From Agrypnia vestita (Eukaryota > Arthropoda > Insecta > Trichoptera > Phryganeidae), in assembly GCA_016648135.1 (NCBI GenBank), contig JADDOH010000325.1:1-64000 (forward strand): a stretch of DNA of 64,000 nucleotides. Direction: 5' to 3'. Under the pieces are notes generated by a model. It was not told the origin of the DNA and ran no database searches. It was given only the letters and a program-made list of their open reading frames with translations. A program made the position numbers and the translations under genes. Every line of letters begins with the position of its first letter. Position 1 is the stretch's first letter. Shown one piece after another: positions 11,000 to 22,189 of the stretch.

Positions 11000-11325
11000 C
11001 TGAAAAAAAAAACGTATTATATCTATTAAAACTTGACTCTTTTTAGGTTTTATTTAAATAAAGAAATATGTTATATATTTCTCTGACCAACATTGTTGCT
11101 CAGAGAAATAAAAATAAAGTAGTTAAAGTCTCTTTGTTTAGCTAATATTAGTATAAAGGACTAAAATAAATTAAATTAATGTAATATATAATATTGATTA
11201 CATCCATCAATGCTGCTTCACATTTATTCTGCACGTATTTATAAACATTTAATATAATTTCTTTGCCTTGTCCACACAAAGGTCTTCCTCTTCCTAATTT
11301 CGTAGCCTCAGACATGGTCACCCTA

Positions 11326-13685
11326 TTTTTCTTTGAGCAAGCGCGCGTCGTTCCCCTTCGACAGTTGAAGACGTACTAAAAGATTTATTGTGGGTTCGCA
11401 CGGCATGACATTACCAATCACCGATGGGATATCTACTAACACATTTACGGACCTGCATATTACACAATTTTTTTGTTTATGTGTTAGTTTTGGCATTCTT
11501 AAGTGACGGGGTCTGTACTGCACCACACATCGATGAGGTCAGCTGTTTCAAATAACATTGTCACGTCTATGCATTTTTAAAACACGTACATACATCACTT
11601 GTAAAATTGTCATTGTATGATCTCGGAATCCTGAATTGGTATGTTTACACATCGTCCCAGTGAGTCCCAAAACTCACATATCAAAAAAAAAATGTACACG
11701 TGTAATGCTGGTCCCTTTAGGAAGGAAGAACTGACTCGGCCACTGGGCCAATGAGAATGCATTCTGCGGAGCGCAAATCTAAGTTCACAATTATCTCCAC
11801 ACCCATAACACAGCTCTCGCGGCGAATCGGACACTTTCTCCTCCCTGTGAAAGATGCTCTTACCTCGTTTCCTGGCCAGCGGTACCATGGTGAACGATCT
11901 AGCCTTACAAGTGAACAATACTAGGAGCATCCAAGAAGGTCGAGTGATAGGGCCTGGACGACGAGTTCCTTATATTCTCGTTCCTTATATTCTCTCTCTC
12001 TCGAAGGTGATGTTATTTTTTAATAAGTTATTATTATATTTTATATTTCATCTTTATATTTTCAACATATGTATATGACATCTTCTAAGTTTAGCATATT
12101 GTTAATTTTATGCAGGTCAGTGGTTCTGGTATAGCGTATAACGAGGTCTTCGTTATCACCGGCTGCTCAGTGGTTACACATGGCTCTAAGGGGTCCTTTT
12201 TGGGTAGTGGACCTGGAACTTCTGTTTACATACAAAACATCCCTGTAATTATTATATGGATCTTATGTTAGAAATAGAAACTAAATCTCAGCTCGAGTAC
12301 CACAATCCCATTTATTCATTAAATAAACAAACATTCTTAAGATCTACCTGATATGTTTTAATTTTGCTTATGCAATTTACCTTCAGAGCGCGCATACCAA
12401 ACTTATTCCACGATGCGACAACTGAATTGTAACATTTAATGTTTACTTTGGAGAATTTATTTTTTTGTATGGTAACTTGCCCATGGAATGAATTTAATAT
12501 ACGCCCCTTACCAATTCAAATTTACACAAATTAACAAACAACTTACAACATTATAATATTAAGATTATGTCAAAATTTTGAGATGGATGTTACGTCGACG
12601 TTATGCAATACCATACGGTAAATGTTCAATGCACCAATTACGGAACCGCCATGATTAAATCATTTTAAATGTCCTTGGAAATGTCCCACACATATTTTAG
12701 AAACTTTGCTGCTAGCGAATTCAACCCCAAAGACGATGAAGACGACGCTCCCGCGTATTAAATTGACCATATACCGTACGAAGGGTTATCTTCTGCGACG
12801 CTTCCGGCGGACCCTGCCGACATCTTGGAAGGCTTGATGACGCCTCCGTGCATCATGTCGCAGTATCCATCTCCTAGTTCGAATCAGCCGCACCGCTGAG
12901 GCCCGTTGCGACCGCTTCAAGCTGTGATTCCGGAAATTCTCCTTTCCGTGTGCTGATTTGAACTCCAGCAGCCGGCCATTTCTGCTTGGGGTTCAATCAG
13001 CTCCCACGTACTACGTACCGCGGAAAAACTCCCAAAATGGAAGCTCTTTCGCGTGTGCTCGCTACATGCTGGTAGAATCGAGAATGCGGCGGGTTCGTAG
13101 TGACGTGTCCCTAGACCATAGATAACATGCGCTAGACGCGGTGAGCGGAGTATACCATTTCAAAAATGAAAGTACTTGCATTGCAACATCGGGGTATATT
13201 CGTTCATAATCTAGTTCTATTAATTATCAATTAATTACGGTTCGGGTAAAAAAACTTAATGTCACAAGCGATTTAAGTTAAACGTTGTTTCAGGGGTTTG
13301 TTCATGATTCTTTATACCTTCCACGCGCCTGTAAATTGAACTGAGACCAGATTATAATAATTCCATATTATACGTGAGGTATTTCTCTTTATCACTCCGA
13401 ATATAGGCCAAAGAAGGGTACATACGAATATGATTTATCCATTAAAGTTTCTCATATATTTCAAACCATTTGTATTTTACATAATCACATTGATTTATAT
13501 TGTTTCCTTTTATAAAAAGGGTCAAGCTTAAAGGTGGCTTATTTTTTTTCTTGAGGAGTGAAATAAGTTTTTTTTAACATTAATACAAAGCGAATTTTTA
13601 TCCAGCCACGAAACAAATAATGTACTGTAAATTACTCGTCATCGCCGCTATAAATTAAAAGATGAAGAGAATTTCAAACACGAAT
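11326..13685. other. No gene recognised
   Basis: Mixed AT-rich and moderately GC-rich DNA. Between about 12715 and 12960 one frame reads for tens of codons with a protein-like, proline- and acid-rich composition but is broken by stops; I do not recognise it. A CT-rich short tandem (GTTCCTTATATTCTC twice) lies near 11965-11995. Confidence 0.4.
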
Positions 13686-13689
13686 AGTT

Positions 13690-14065
13690 ACCTAACAAAC
13701 ACAATGTTATCAAAACTTGTATATTCTTAATCCTTTAACTCTTCTTCGGTGATCCCTCGTTACGAAGATGAAGTCTGCCATGTTCTATTGGTTGTGCGTC
13801 CGAGCGTGGTTGAGGAGCCCTATTCTCAGGCCGCACACTTTTTCGTAAGTTGTGCAGCACGTATTATATAAAAAATATTACAAACATTCAAGAAGTAGGT
13901 ATATAATGTTACCACAACCTGTATATTCTTAAAAATTTAACCCTTCTTCGGCGATCTCCCGTTACGAAGATGAAACCTGACATGTTTTATTGGTTGTGCG
14001 TCCGAGCGTGGTTGAGGAGCCCTATTCTCAAGCCGCACACTTTTCCACAAGTTGTGCCCGTGCAT
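13690..14065. repeat. Two tandem copies of a ~195-bp unit
   Basis: GTTACGAAGATGAA, then GTTTTATTGGTTGTGCGTCC-like and GAGCGTGGTTGAGGAGCCCT segments occur first at about 13735-13850 and again at about 13935-14050, with the flanks (CTTGTATATTCTTAA) also repeated. The copies differ at scattered sites. The open frames across the second copy are not supported by any domain. Confidence 0.65.
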
Positions 14066-14199
14066 CCGGTGAGCAGGAAGGTTCTGAGGGATGGATCTTC
14101 CTCATTTCCTCTTTCTTCTATTCTCGAAAATTGCATCAGTGCGTCTGTTTCGTTCCCTTGTTTCCCCAGTGCAATCTAATTTTTGAGGCCGTTGTGCCC

Positions 14200-14880
14200 G
14201 ATCGTGGGGGGTTATTTTTCAGTTTTCAGGAACTATCCAGGGCGTTTTTATGTTTTTGGGAATGTGTTTGGGAAGCCGCGTATCAGACGTAGGCAATTTC
14301 AACCCTACAAGGAAAATGCAGGCTTTCGAGTTCCTAAAGTATTGTTAGCTCATCTATTTGTTCGTTTTTTTTATATTTTGCTGTTGACTTCGCCAATTGT
14401 AAAAGAATTATTATTATAATTACTGTTGTATTACATTTGACAATATGTCCCTCGCTATATTCCGATTGATTGTCCTTGTTAGCATGTCACGTGTATTCTT
14501 TTAAGCGCTCGAAATATTTTTTTACTCCTTTCTTTCTACCCAGTACCAAAGTATGAGTCCAAATCATACTTTTTAAGATTATCAATGCCATATTTTTACG
14601 GTCGTAATTCAATTTAAGATTATAACTTATGTATTTTGTTTATAATATGTATGATATTGCGAATCGCACTACTTAAGCAGATGCTGCTCGATTTTCGTTT
14701 TAGTTTTAGTTACATTGTTCTTTACTGTATGCAATACTTGCTGGAAAATTTTTCACTTGCCAATTTATAATGAAAACGTCTGGGCCCCGAGTTGGTAGCG
14801 CCAATTTATAACGGAAAGCATACCTTTTTAGTTTTCCATAATCTATTCTCCCTTGTTGTTACAGTTTGAAAAATGTTTAA
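14200..14880. other. Nothing recognised
   Basis: AT-rich with no domain or terminal repeats; GCCAATTTATAA occurs twice (near 14759 and 14803). Confidence 0.4.
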
Positions 14881-15217
14881 TACACGGTTGCGATTCATTC
14901 AAGTACTGATAACGAGTGTCTATGCGGGGTTACAATGTAATATTTCTTGCGTGGTGGTCCAAAAAACGAACTTAAACGATTGATGCGGTACAATATGCGG
15001 TTTCTTCAATGGAAGACAATTAAGAAGTAGCGAGGTGCGGCAGGAATTAATTAATGTCATGCGTACGAGTCCATATAGGACAACAGATGTCGTTAGGCGT
15101 ATCAAAGAGGAAGGTAGACGGAGTGAGAATTAAATTAGGAATAAAGAAAGGATTAATTATTGATATAATTGATGTAAATTAACTTTGTTAAAACCACTTA
15201 TTTATTGAAAAAAAAAA

Positions 15218-15259
15218 TTCAACATGTTTCAAAGCCAATGGCTTCTTCGTCAGGATAAC
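15218..15259 (-). ncRNA. Degenerate hammerhead-ribozyme-like motif
   Basis: On the minus strand CTGACGA is followed by A, a stem GAAGCC/GGCTTT with a 3-nt loop, then GAAA, and a palindromic ACATGT stem III followed by T. This is the hammerhead order, with core CUGANGA and GAAA intact. Helix I pairs poorly (ATC against GAA). Hammerheads are established parts of Penelope-like elements; activity of this copy is doubtful. Confidence 0.55.
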
Positions 15260-15289
15260 AAAAATAATATTTAAAAATCGAAGTATAGC

Positions 15290-15812
15290 TCAAAATATTA
15301 AAAAGTTATATATGGAAAATGATAATATAAAGTACCTACTTAACATGAAAATAAATTTAAAAGAACTATTTACAAAAAGTACCTGATTATTTATAACATT
15401 CAATTTACTATTTACACTCTTTCTTATTTCCAAAATTTCTAATTTATCAATTTGTGATTCTGTATAATTTGTATGTAAAATTTGTAAACCCTTATTAATA
15501 TCAAAAGAATGATCCATAGCCAAAATATGGTTAGCAAATTCGGAATAATTATTACCATTTAAACATCTTAAGTGTTCTTTAACTCTAATTTCAAAATTTC
15601 TAAACGTTTTTCCTATATAAAAATAATCACAATCATTACAAATTAATTTGTAAACACCCGATTTATAAAAAAAAATATCCTTATCTTTATTATTTAATAT
15701 GTATTTTTTAAATTTATTATTAGTATAAAAAGCTGGTTGAATAACATTTGAAATATTTTTAACTATTGAATTATAAATTTCATTATTTATAAATATAATT
15801 GTCCTCCAATGT
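15290..15812 (-). pseudogene. GIY-YIG endonuclease domain of a Penelope-like element
   Basis: The nuclease of EN-containing Penelope-like retroelements nicks the target for reverse transcription. Visible here are the GVYKL strand (GIY equivalent), YFYIGKT (YIG), RVKEHLRCLNG and NYSEFANHILAMDHSF, which match the domain of the better-preserved copy at 38113 almost motif by motif. The frame is open back to 15812, where the insertion begins, so there is no start codon and no RT part. The last ~28 residues probably read past the ancestral stop. Confidence 0.8.
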
Positions 15813-16159
15813 CCAAGAAAGGATTAATGATGAGGGACAAGGATTGGTGGATGTCCATCTCACCGAAGTCCAATTCAGCTATGACAATCGCTTCTATTTT
15901 TCCAGATTTAACACTGGCCAAACCAGCTATTTTCTCACAACTTTTAGTTAAACAAAATCCTTGATTATTTTAAGGTCTGAAAGGACACTCGCCCCGAGAT
16001 GATGGTTCACTATTGCCTGCTCCTTAGGTTCTCGTGCTCAAAAATAGGACTAATTTGGTGGTCGATACCTAAATCTTTTGTCCATCGTTTGTTGTCGCCG
16101 TGTCTAATGCATACCTTTTAAGTTCTTCGTATCTCTCCGTTTTCCCTTGCTTGGGTTAT

Positions 16160-17055
16160 CCTGTCAAGAAGAAAAGACATGATTGGTAAATGCGGTCAGA
16201 AGAGCGAGCGTTATATTAGTATTCGTAACCTTTGGCGAACGAGCAAAATTATTATTGTTATTGTTACTGGATCGTTCAAGAATTTTTATTTGATCTTGAA
16301 CAAACGTTATTAATTGTTGACATGATGGAATTTCTACGTCTCTCACTGATAATTCAAAGGCACCTTTAGTTTGTGCATCTAATTTCGATAAGGCACAATG
16401 CATTAGATGAAATCAGTTAAGTCCGGTGTACCTGTTTCAACGCGGCGATAGAAGCGGAAAACTTTTCTATAAACGCATTCAAATTATTGCTATTATACAG
16501 CGTTGATCTTAAATTAAAAATATTGTTTAAATAATATGTACCTAGCGACCGTTTATCTTGATATTTTTAACTAAATTAATCCAAATGATATGATAAGTTT
16601 CCCCAGTCGGAACAATCCCGCAATAAAATTAATAGCAGAATTCTTTAATTTAGACACCAGATACTGTACACGCTGCTAATCCGAAAGATTCTCATTCAAA
16701 TGTACATTAGTTTTAAAGGCCTCGTGAAACAAGTACCAATTTTCAAATCTTCCATCAAATGTTGGCAACTCTATAGCAGGCAATTTAATATATTTATTCT
16801 TTATTAGAGCGACTAAATCACTTTCACGGGTGCGCGAAGTGGCGGGCTTATTTATTTTATTTCGAATGCGAATTATCTTAGAATATAATTCCTCGAACAT
16901 AACCAAGCATTCATAACTAGGTGTTGCGTCAGGATTCAGAGTTATATTAATTTTCCCAATTTGATCGACGATCTTTTCATAATTTTTATATAAACTTTCT
17001 ATTGATTCAGTTTCTGAGAAATTCCTCACATGAGCGTGTCTCATATGAATCAGAT
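16160..17055 (-). pseudogene. BEL/Pao retrotransposon gag fragment
   Basis: The minus-strand frame from 17044 contains KLPAIELPTFDGRFENW, the signature start of the DUF1759-type Gag region of BEL/Pao elements. An in-frame TAG just after NENLSD is followed by QRVQYLVSKLKNSA, the next piece of the same domain. Further on (16403-16164) LSKLDAQTKGAFEL and IPSCQQLITFVQDQ continue the family pattern. Protease, RT and integrase are not adjacent, so this is an isolated decayed fragment. Confidence 0.75.
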
Positions 17056-17059
17056 TTTT

Positions 17060-18478
17060 TTTTGGACATATTATGCAATTTTGTCACTCGACTAAATAAT
17101 GCTTTCTTCATAGCCTTTAATAACACTAACTGTCTTTCAAGTTTTTCCATGTTTAATAGAATTCAATAAAATACTTCAAAAATTAAATATGAGAAAAATT
17201 AAACACAATGAAATTTAATATGTAACTAAATATTAATATAGATTATTTTGCGGCGGCGGTAACGGATTTTAAAAATGTTATTATGGACCTACAAGTGGCG
17301 TGATAATTTTATTTAATCTGATTCTATCTCGGGACGAAGGACCATAAATGAATGATAAGGGGAGATTATTGGAACGGGACCGTGTAAATACGCCAGTTCC
17401 AGGAAGATAAGTAGTTGTGCAAATAACAATCGTGTTTAAAAAACAAGTCAATCAGGATAAGTGTCAGACCAGAAAACCACCCAAAATTAACATCGACTTA
17501 CCAGATGGATGGATCCTGGACCTCTTGCACAACTGCGGCGTTCTTCCCACGTGATTATTTAATTCAAAGTTCCTTTGGATAGGCGCGCTGATTTTCTTGC
17601 ACTTGTAGGTAATGCGAAAAATGTCTCTTCAATTTATATTATATATGGCGTACTCGCGTGAACGGCTCAAAACACAGAAGTTTGATTTAAAATTAGCGGA
17701 AATACAATTCACAACGTGATGGCGAAGTTTTCAATATATTATTATTTTTTTACAAAGCAAAAGGAATGCGATGCGTAAAAAATTTTTGCCGATGTTTTGA
17801 ATTCAGAGTGCGAAGTGAACCAAAGTGTCGTCGCGTTCCAAACCATCTAGTCAGGGGGTAGTCATTCCGGATGGCCGCAGTTCGAACAAACATCGCGATT
17901 GACATGACAGAAAAATGATAAAATAATTATTTGCACAAACAATGTTCATCCCTATGATTTGAACATGTTCTAATTATTTTTAAGTTCTGAACTTATTTCC
18001 AATGGAAAGAGGGTACATTATTTAGTTTAGAGGGCTTATTAACTCATTTTTGACAAAAATGTTAGTTAACAACTTTTCGCCATGGGGTCTTCAAATATAA
18101 TCAAACTCTCCAGAAAAACTATCAGTTTAGGTAATAAAATCCCACACAATAAGGTATTAATTACTTGACCAGCTGTAAATTAGCGGTGTCTGGAAATATA
18201 CGACTCATTTGTCCCCTTAGGGTTTTTTGATGTGTTTACCGATAGCATTGGTTTTGCATTCTTGCTTTTTTAGTTCGGCATCTTGCGGTCGTTGAAAGTT
18301 TTGTTCGGTCGAGGTGGATGGCGCGTTTTCGTTCACTTTAGAACCAGAGTGGGGCGGTTTGGCGGTGGAGGGAGAGGGTGTGCGCGCGCAGGTGTTTGCT
18401 CCGCGCCAAAGATAAACCGGTGGCTACTCCTTTTGAAGGGGGGAGGGAAGTAAAGTGGGCGGTTTTTGATTTGAGCGG
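17060..18478. other. Nothing recognised
   Basis: The start could be BEL 5' leader: TGGTCCTTCGTCCCGAG on the minus strand near 17324-17345 resembles a primer-binding site, but I cannot confirm it. The rest is AT-rich without a domain. Confidence 0.35.
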
Positions 18479-18879
18479 GCTGCCCTCGAATGACTAAACG
18501 CTGTACCCTCAAAAAGTGAGTTTTCAATAAATCGCGTTTTAAGTTTTTGTTTTTAAATAGGTTCAGAAATCTAAACGGATAGGCCTAGAAACTTGAAATA
18601 ACATTGGTATGATTGCTGAAAGTTTCTTTTATAAATTATTAGAATACTGTAAATTAAAAATTTACATGTTTATACCTAAATACAGCCAAAATGTGTTTTG
18701 TCGGAACATTATTTAAAGTAAAATGCGTACGTTATTATAACAAAACAATGTAACCTAGGGTTGCATTGTTTAGTCGTGACACAGTTGGTCGATACAATGA
18801 AAAAATCATGAAAAATATCTGGAACGGACAGGGTTGAGCCATGTAAAAAAATGAAAACATAATTTGACAAATATGAGCG

Positions 18880-19500
18880 GCGCGTGGCCAAACAAATCAG
18901 CCGCTACATACAGAAAATTGCATGGAGACGAGGTGTGTATGCCACCACTGGAAATTGGGTTTCCGATCGGAGCGCGCGCAAGTCAGCGCCCAGCGGCCGT
19001 TGCCGCGACTGGAGGGGGGCCGCCCGCGCACGCTGCTTCCAACTAGCTGTAGAACAACATCGTCCAGACACTAGCCCTGACGAGGGCCCTTTGATAAATG
19101 AATATGAGAATGTGATGTCTGGCTTGGCCGCCGATGTTATTTCCAGCCACAAGTGTCGATACAAGGCGCTTCGGCGCCCTTTTGTATGCAATACTGTCAT
19201 GTGGATTATGTTGTATCTCTTATGAGAAAATGTATTAGAATTTTTATGAATAAAATGGAAATAAAGAATTTTTTTGGGCACCTGCTGGTGCGTGGAAAGA
19301 GGTTAGAAGTTTGAGCCGAAGGGATTCTTACGCGATGTAACGCCCCAAATAAAGCATGTGTGTGGCACGCGGTACCCGCGATGTTCGCCGACACTAAATG
19401 GGCATGAGTGTGGCACGCAATATCCGCCAACACGGGAGACGAGTCCCGCTGCAGAGGGCCTCGTCTCTTTCTTTTTCCGCCGTAGAATCCGCCGACGGGC
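18880..19500. other. GC-rich block with a UUCG hairpin
   Basis: GGCGC-TTCG-GCGCC (19165-19178) is a stable tetraloop hairpin in plus-strand RNA, about 80 bases upstream of an AATAAAATGGAAATAAAG polyadenylation-like stretch (19249-19266). TGTGGCACGC recurs near 19352 and 19410. It may be the end of a transcript or an LTR; no product is identifiable and overlapping frames on both strands are unsupported. Confidence 0.3.
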
Positions 19501-20317
19501 AAATAAATATTTTTGAAAATGAACGATTTGATAAGCTCACCTGACCGGCTATAACTTCTAATGCCTAGTACTCAAATTCCGAGCACCCGTCTGAGATGTA
19601 GTATAGGGTTACCCTCCACGGGGGCTTGTATGGGCACGAGCAAGCTCGCACGCACGGCGAGCTTGCTCGCCGTGGAGAATATTAAAAAAGTCGAATTTTT
19701 AATCGACGACTGGCGCGGCTACCGTGGACGGAATCCTACTTATGTAGTTCCATTGCATTCCTTTTCTGAATGCCTATCTGGAGAATATATTTTTATATAT
19801 GTGAAATGATATAGGCGCGCCTGAGAGCGGAATAGAAATTGGTTTTTGTCGCTTTTTAAATGCCTATAACTCAGTAAATATTTACCCGAAATATTTGGAA
19901 TTACTATTAAAATGAGCGCTTGCACGCGCAATTTATCTTTGTCATAGCAAAACCTGTAAAAATACTGTTTTTGATTTTTTATGAATTTTTGAAAATTTGA
20001 GCCTTTTTTGGCAAATTTAATTTTAATATTTTGGGCCTTGTATGACCCAGCCTGTCCAAACAATTGTGTTATTATCATCTTCTAGGTCTGGTATTATAAA
20101 ATAACACAATTTAGACCCCGGGGGGACTACAATGCATTTTTAATAAATTAATATGTATCTGTTGTATGGAATCTGCCTCGCGGTGAAATTGCGTAACCGC
20201 GAATGGCCTAGTTCACTACTCAGCCGCCGGGAGCGTTGCTGCGCCTTCCCGAAATCCGGCAATCTCATTGGCTTATGTAACATGCTATGACGCAACCTTG
20301 CGCGATTCCCAAATTGG

Positions 20318-20325
20318 TATAAATA
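20318..20325 (+). promoter_or_regulatory. TATA box-like, possible LTR promoter
   Basis: TATAAATA follows a moderately GC-rich stretch; AATAAA occurs downstream near 20663. The layout resembles an LTR or a Pol II promoter fragment, but no paired LTR or coding region was found. Confidence 0.3.
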
Positions 20326-22189
20326 AACGCATTGAAAGAAGGCAAGTACCTTGTTACGCAACTCGCGTGGTACTGTAAATGCCGTTTGGACAATCTTCTC
20401 GCTGCCTTTTATTTTCTGACCTCTGCTCACCTTTCTGGACTTCTGCTTTCTTGGGATATTTGGGACCTCTGCCTTCTGACTTGGACTTCGCTTCGGATTT
20501 TTTCTTCGGATTTTTATACAATAAGCACTATCTCGGCGTTTGACTTCTGGCATATCCACGGACTACGAGCTATGCAATGAATTCTGGTGGCGATCTCTGC
20601 CTCACCAGCGAAGACAACTGAGCCGCATCATAACAAAGTGTTCTTGTCCCGAACAAATATCAATAAAAGACATACATTTATGGTTTTATTCTTTATTTTA
20701 CAAAATAAAACAAAATCTTTTTTTTTTTTAAATAGTAACTACAAAAAAACGACAACAATATTTGAAAATTTTAATAACGTAATTATAAATTATTATATGA
20801 AGTAAAAAGGTAATGTACGTGGAATTACTTTTATTATGTTTATATTACAGTTTAAATATATATGAAGCAAAATGACAATTCCATTTACAACACCAAGTAT
20901 GTAGATATTTATGATCGAATGAGGGAAAGTGTGTTAATTTTTAATTCCAAAATTTTTCAGCCAGAAGAACGGTCGACGGAGAAACTAATATAAAGGGTTG
21001 AAAAATAACTGAAAACAATACAACTTCATTACTGACTTTCGTTTACTACAGCACGGACAGGTCATGACATGTTCAGTCATTGGCGTATCATAATACAGAC
21101 ACGTTATTCCCATACTAGCCGACTTTCATATGTAGCAAATATTGCATTGAAAGAGACAACAAATCATGGCACACTTATTGCACAAACGATCTGCGTGTAG
21201 ACAGGTAATTTGAAGTCACGGTGACTAAAATAACATACTGATTCTTACAATAGTGTACGATACTGTTCCTTTTTCCCCGGGACTTTTTTCGGCGTAGCGT
21301 TGCGCCCGATCACAAATAAGGTCTGTTCGATAAGGAATGCAAGTAAGGCAATTATCTTACTTTTGAGTTGCCAAGATTTCACGCTTGTAACGTATCTACA
21401 GTTTATTATATCACTGTGTCCAGTAGTATTCAGCTTACGGCCGCGTGACACGGCGCAATATTAGAACAAAATCATGTAACCTTATAGATGTGTTATGATA
21501 GAACGCTGCAAGCATAGGTTGTAGCGTTTAGTCATTTAGGGATAGTGTTGATGCGGGGTGTAATGTAACGCAAGCATGGGTTATGTTGTTTAGTCGTAAA
21601 AATACATTTTTTTCACACGATGCATCGTATTTTGAACACGATTAAATCCTTAACGGAAAGAAAATAAATTATTTAAAAAATACACATATGAGGGTCTTGA
21701 CAAGTAGAATAAATTGAGCCATATTCCGACAAATCGCTGTAACTTTGGTTACAGCGTTTTGTCATTTGAGGGCAGCGGGAGACTAATTTGTAAGTATTTA
21801 ATGGATTATTAAATGATGATTGGTCGATGTGGGTTAAGTTACGCGAAATTTTAAACTTGCACAGATACTAATACTAACTGAGAGTGGAGCACTATCGGGA
21901 TACGGCGGCCATACTCGTTAGTTAATCCTGTTGTACGCAAAGTTGGATGATATTGTTGGTGGTGTTTTTACGCCGTAAGGTTGCAGGTTGTGTTTCATGG
22001 AAAAGGACCGCCAATAGCTGGGTTGTCGGAACGTGTTGTGCGTACCGTGGCTCGAATGAAACTATGAACTTGGATATCCTGATTGGGACGTAGTGGAATC
22101 GTATGCCTCCCTCGTCTTGTTATATGGCCTCAATAGGTTATTTAGATGTGTGGTTGATTGGTTGATTGAAATAAAAATTAAATTGTAAG

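Larger units (their letters stand above)
8933..11315 (-). pseudogene. IS630-type DDE transposase, frameshifted
   Basis: A cut-and-paste transposase. Exon 1 (11315-11202, 38 codons) starts MSEATKLGRGRP, like the N-termini I know for insect members. A donor GTAATC follows. An exon beginning at 10151 after a TTTTTGCAG acceptor encodes a helix-turn-helix (AATGVSSRTVRSLI). The catalytic triad is visible: D in YTDETYVH, D in VVVIDNASYH, and E in HPDLNAIENIW. I count 81 residues between the second D and the E, near the spacing of the DD82E (Sailor) group. A ten-A tract near 10029-10038 shifts the frame after the HTH, and a one-base loss near 9587 separates the first D from the rest. The other DDE residues are intact, so decay looks recent. 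A second HTH-like exon lies at 10946-10999. Confidence 0.85.
8669..11323 (-). mobile_element. IS630/Tc1-mariner element, DD82E (Sailor)-like
   Basis: Both ends carry the 11-bp terminal inverted repeat GGGTGACCATG (8669-8679; complement at 11313-11323), flanked by TA (8667-8668 and 11324-11325), the duplication expected of Tc1/mariner elements. The 2655-bp element encodes a minus-strand transposase split by at least one intron and two frameshifts. A 361-bp MITE (10247-10607) is nested in the intron region. The transposase start codon overlaps the right TIR. Confidence 0.85.
15158..15814 (-). mobile_element. 5'-truncated Penelope-like element with 14-bp TSD
   Basis: The insert is bounded by a perfect 14-bp direct repeat AAGAAAGGATTAAT at 15144-15157 and 15815-15828, and it interrupts repeat Y. 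On the minus strand it contains a GIY-YIG endonuclease frame, a hammerhead-like motif and a 3' segment AAGTGG-TTTAACAAAGTTAA, which also follows the motif in the copies at 37.8 and 61.5 kb. The reverse transcriptase is missing, as expected for a 5' truncation. Confidence 0.85.
14890..15990. repeat. Dispersed repeat Y, split by a Penelope insertion
   Basis: The pieces at about 15105-15157 and 15815-15960 together match one continuous stretch at 28230-28370: AGGTAGRCGGAGTG, then GAAGTCCA-TTCAGC, and finally CACTGGCCAAACCA. The left part may extend back to 14890. It has no recognised coding content and served as the target of the Penelope fragment at 15158-15814. Confidence 0.55.
18479..21776. 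mobile_element. Possible TIR element with subterminal repeats
   Basis: GCTGCCCTCGAATGACTAAA begins at 18479 and the sequence at 21747-21776 is its near-exact inverse (about 27 of 30 positions). Relatives of GTTTAGTC(G/A)T occur at about 18765, 21525 and 21590. The arrangement resembles TIRs plus subterminal motifs of a DNA transposon. The interior has no recognised transposase and no target duplication could be read. Confidence 0.4.

Noticed and set aside
19060..19110. Hammerhead-like start CTGACGA with GGGCCC
   Set aside because: No GAAA core follows and neither helix I nor stem III can be formed.
20140..20559. 139-codon minus-strand frame rich in K and R
   Set aside because: Lies across the putative promoter/LTR-like segment, has no domain, and is countered by a plus-strand frame of similar length.
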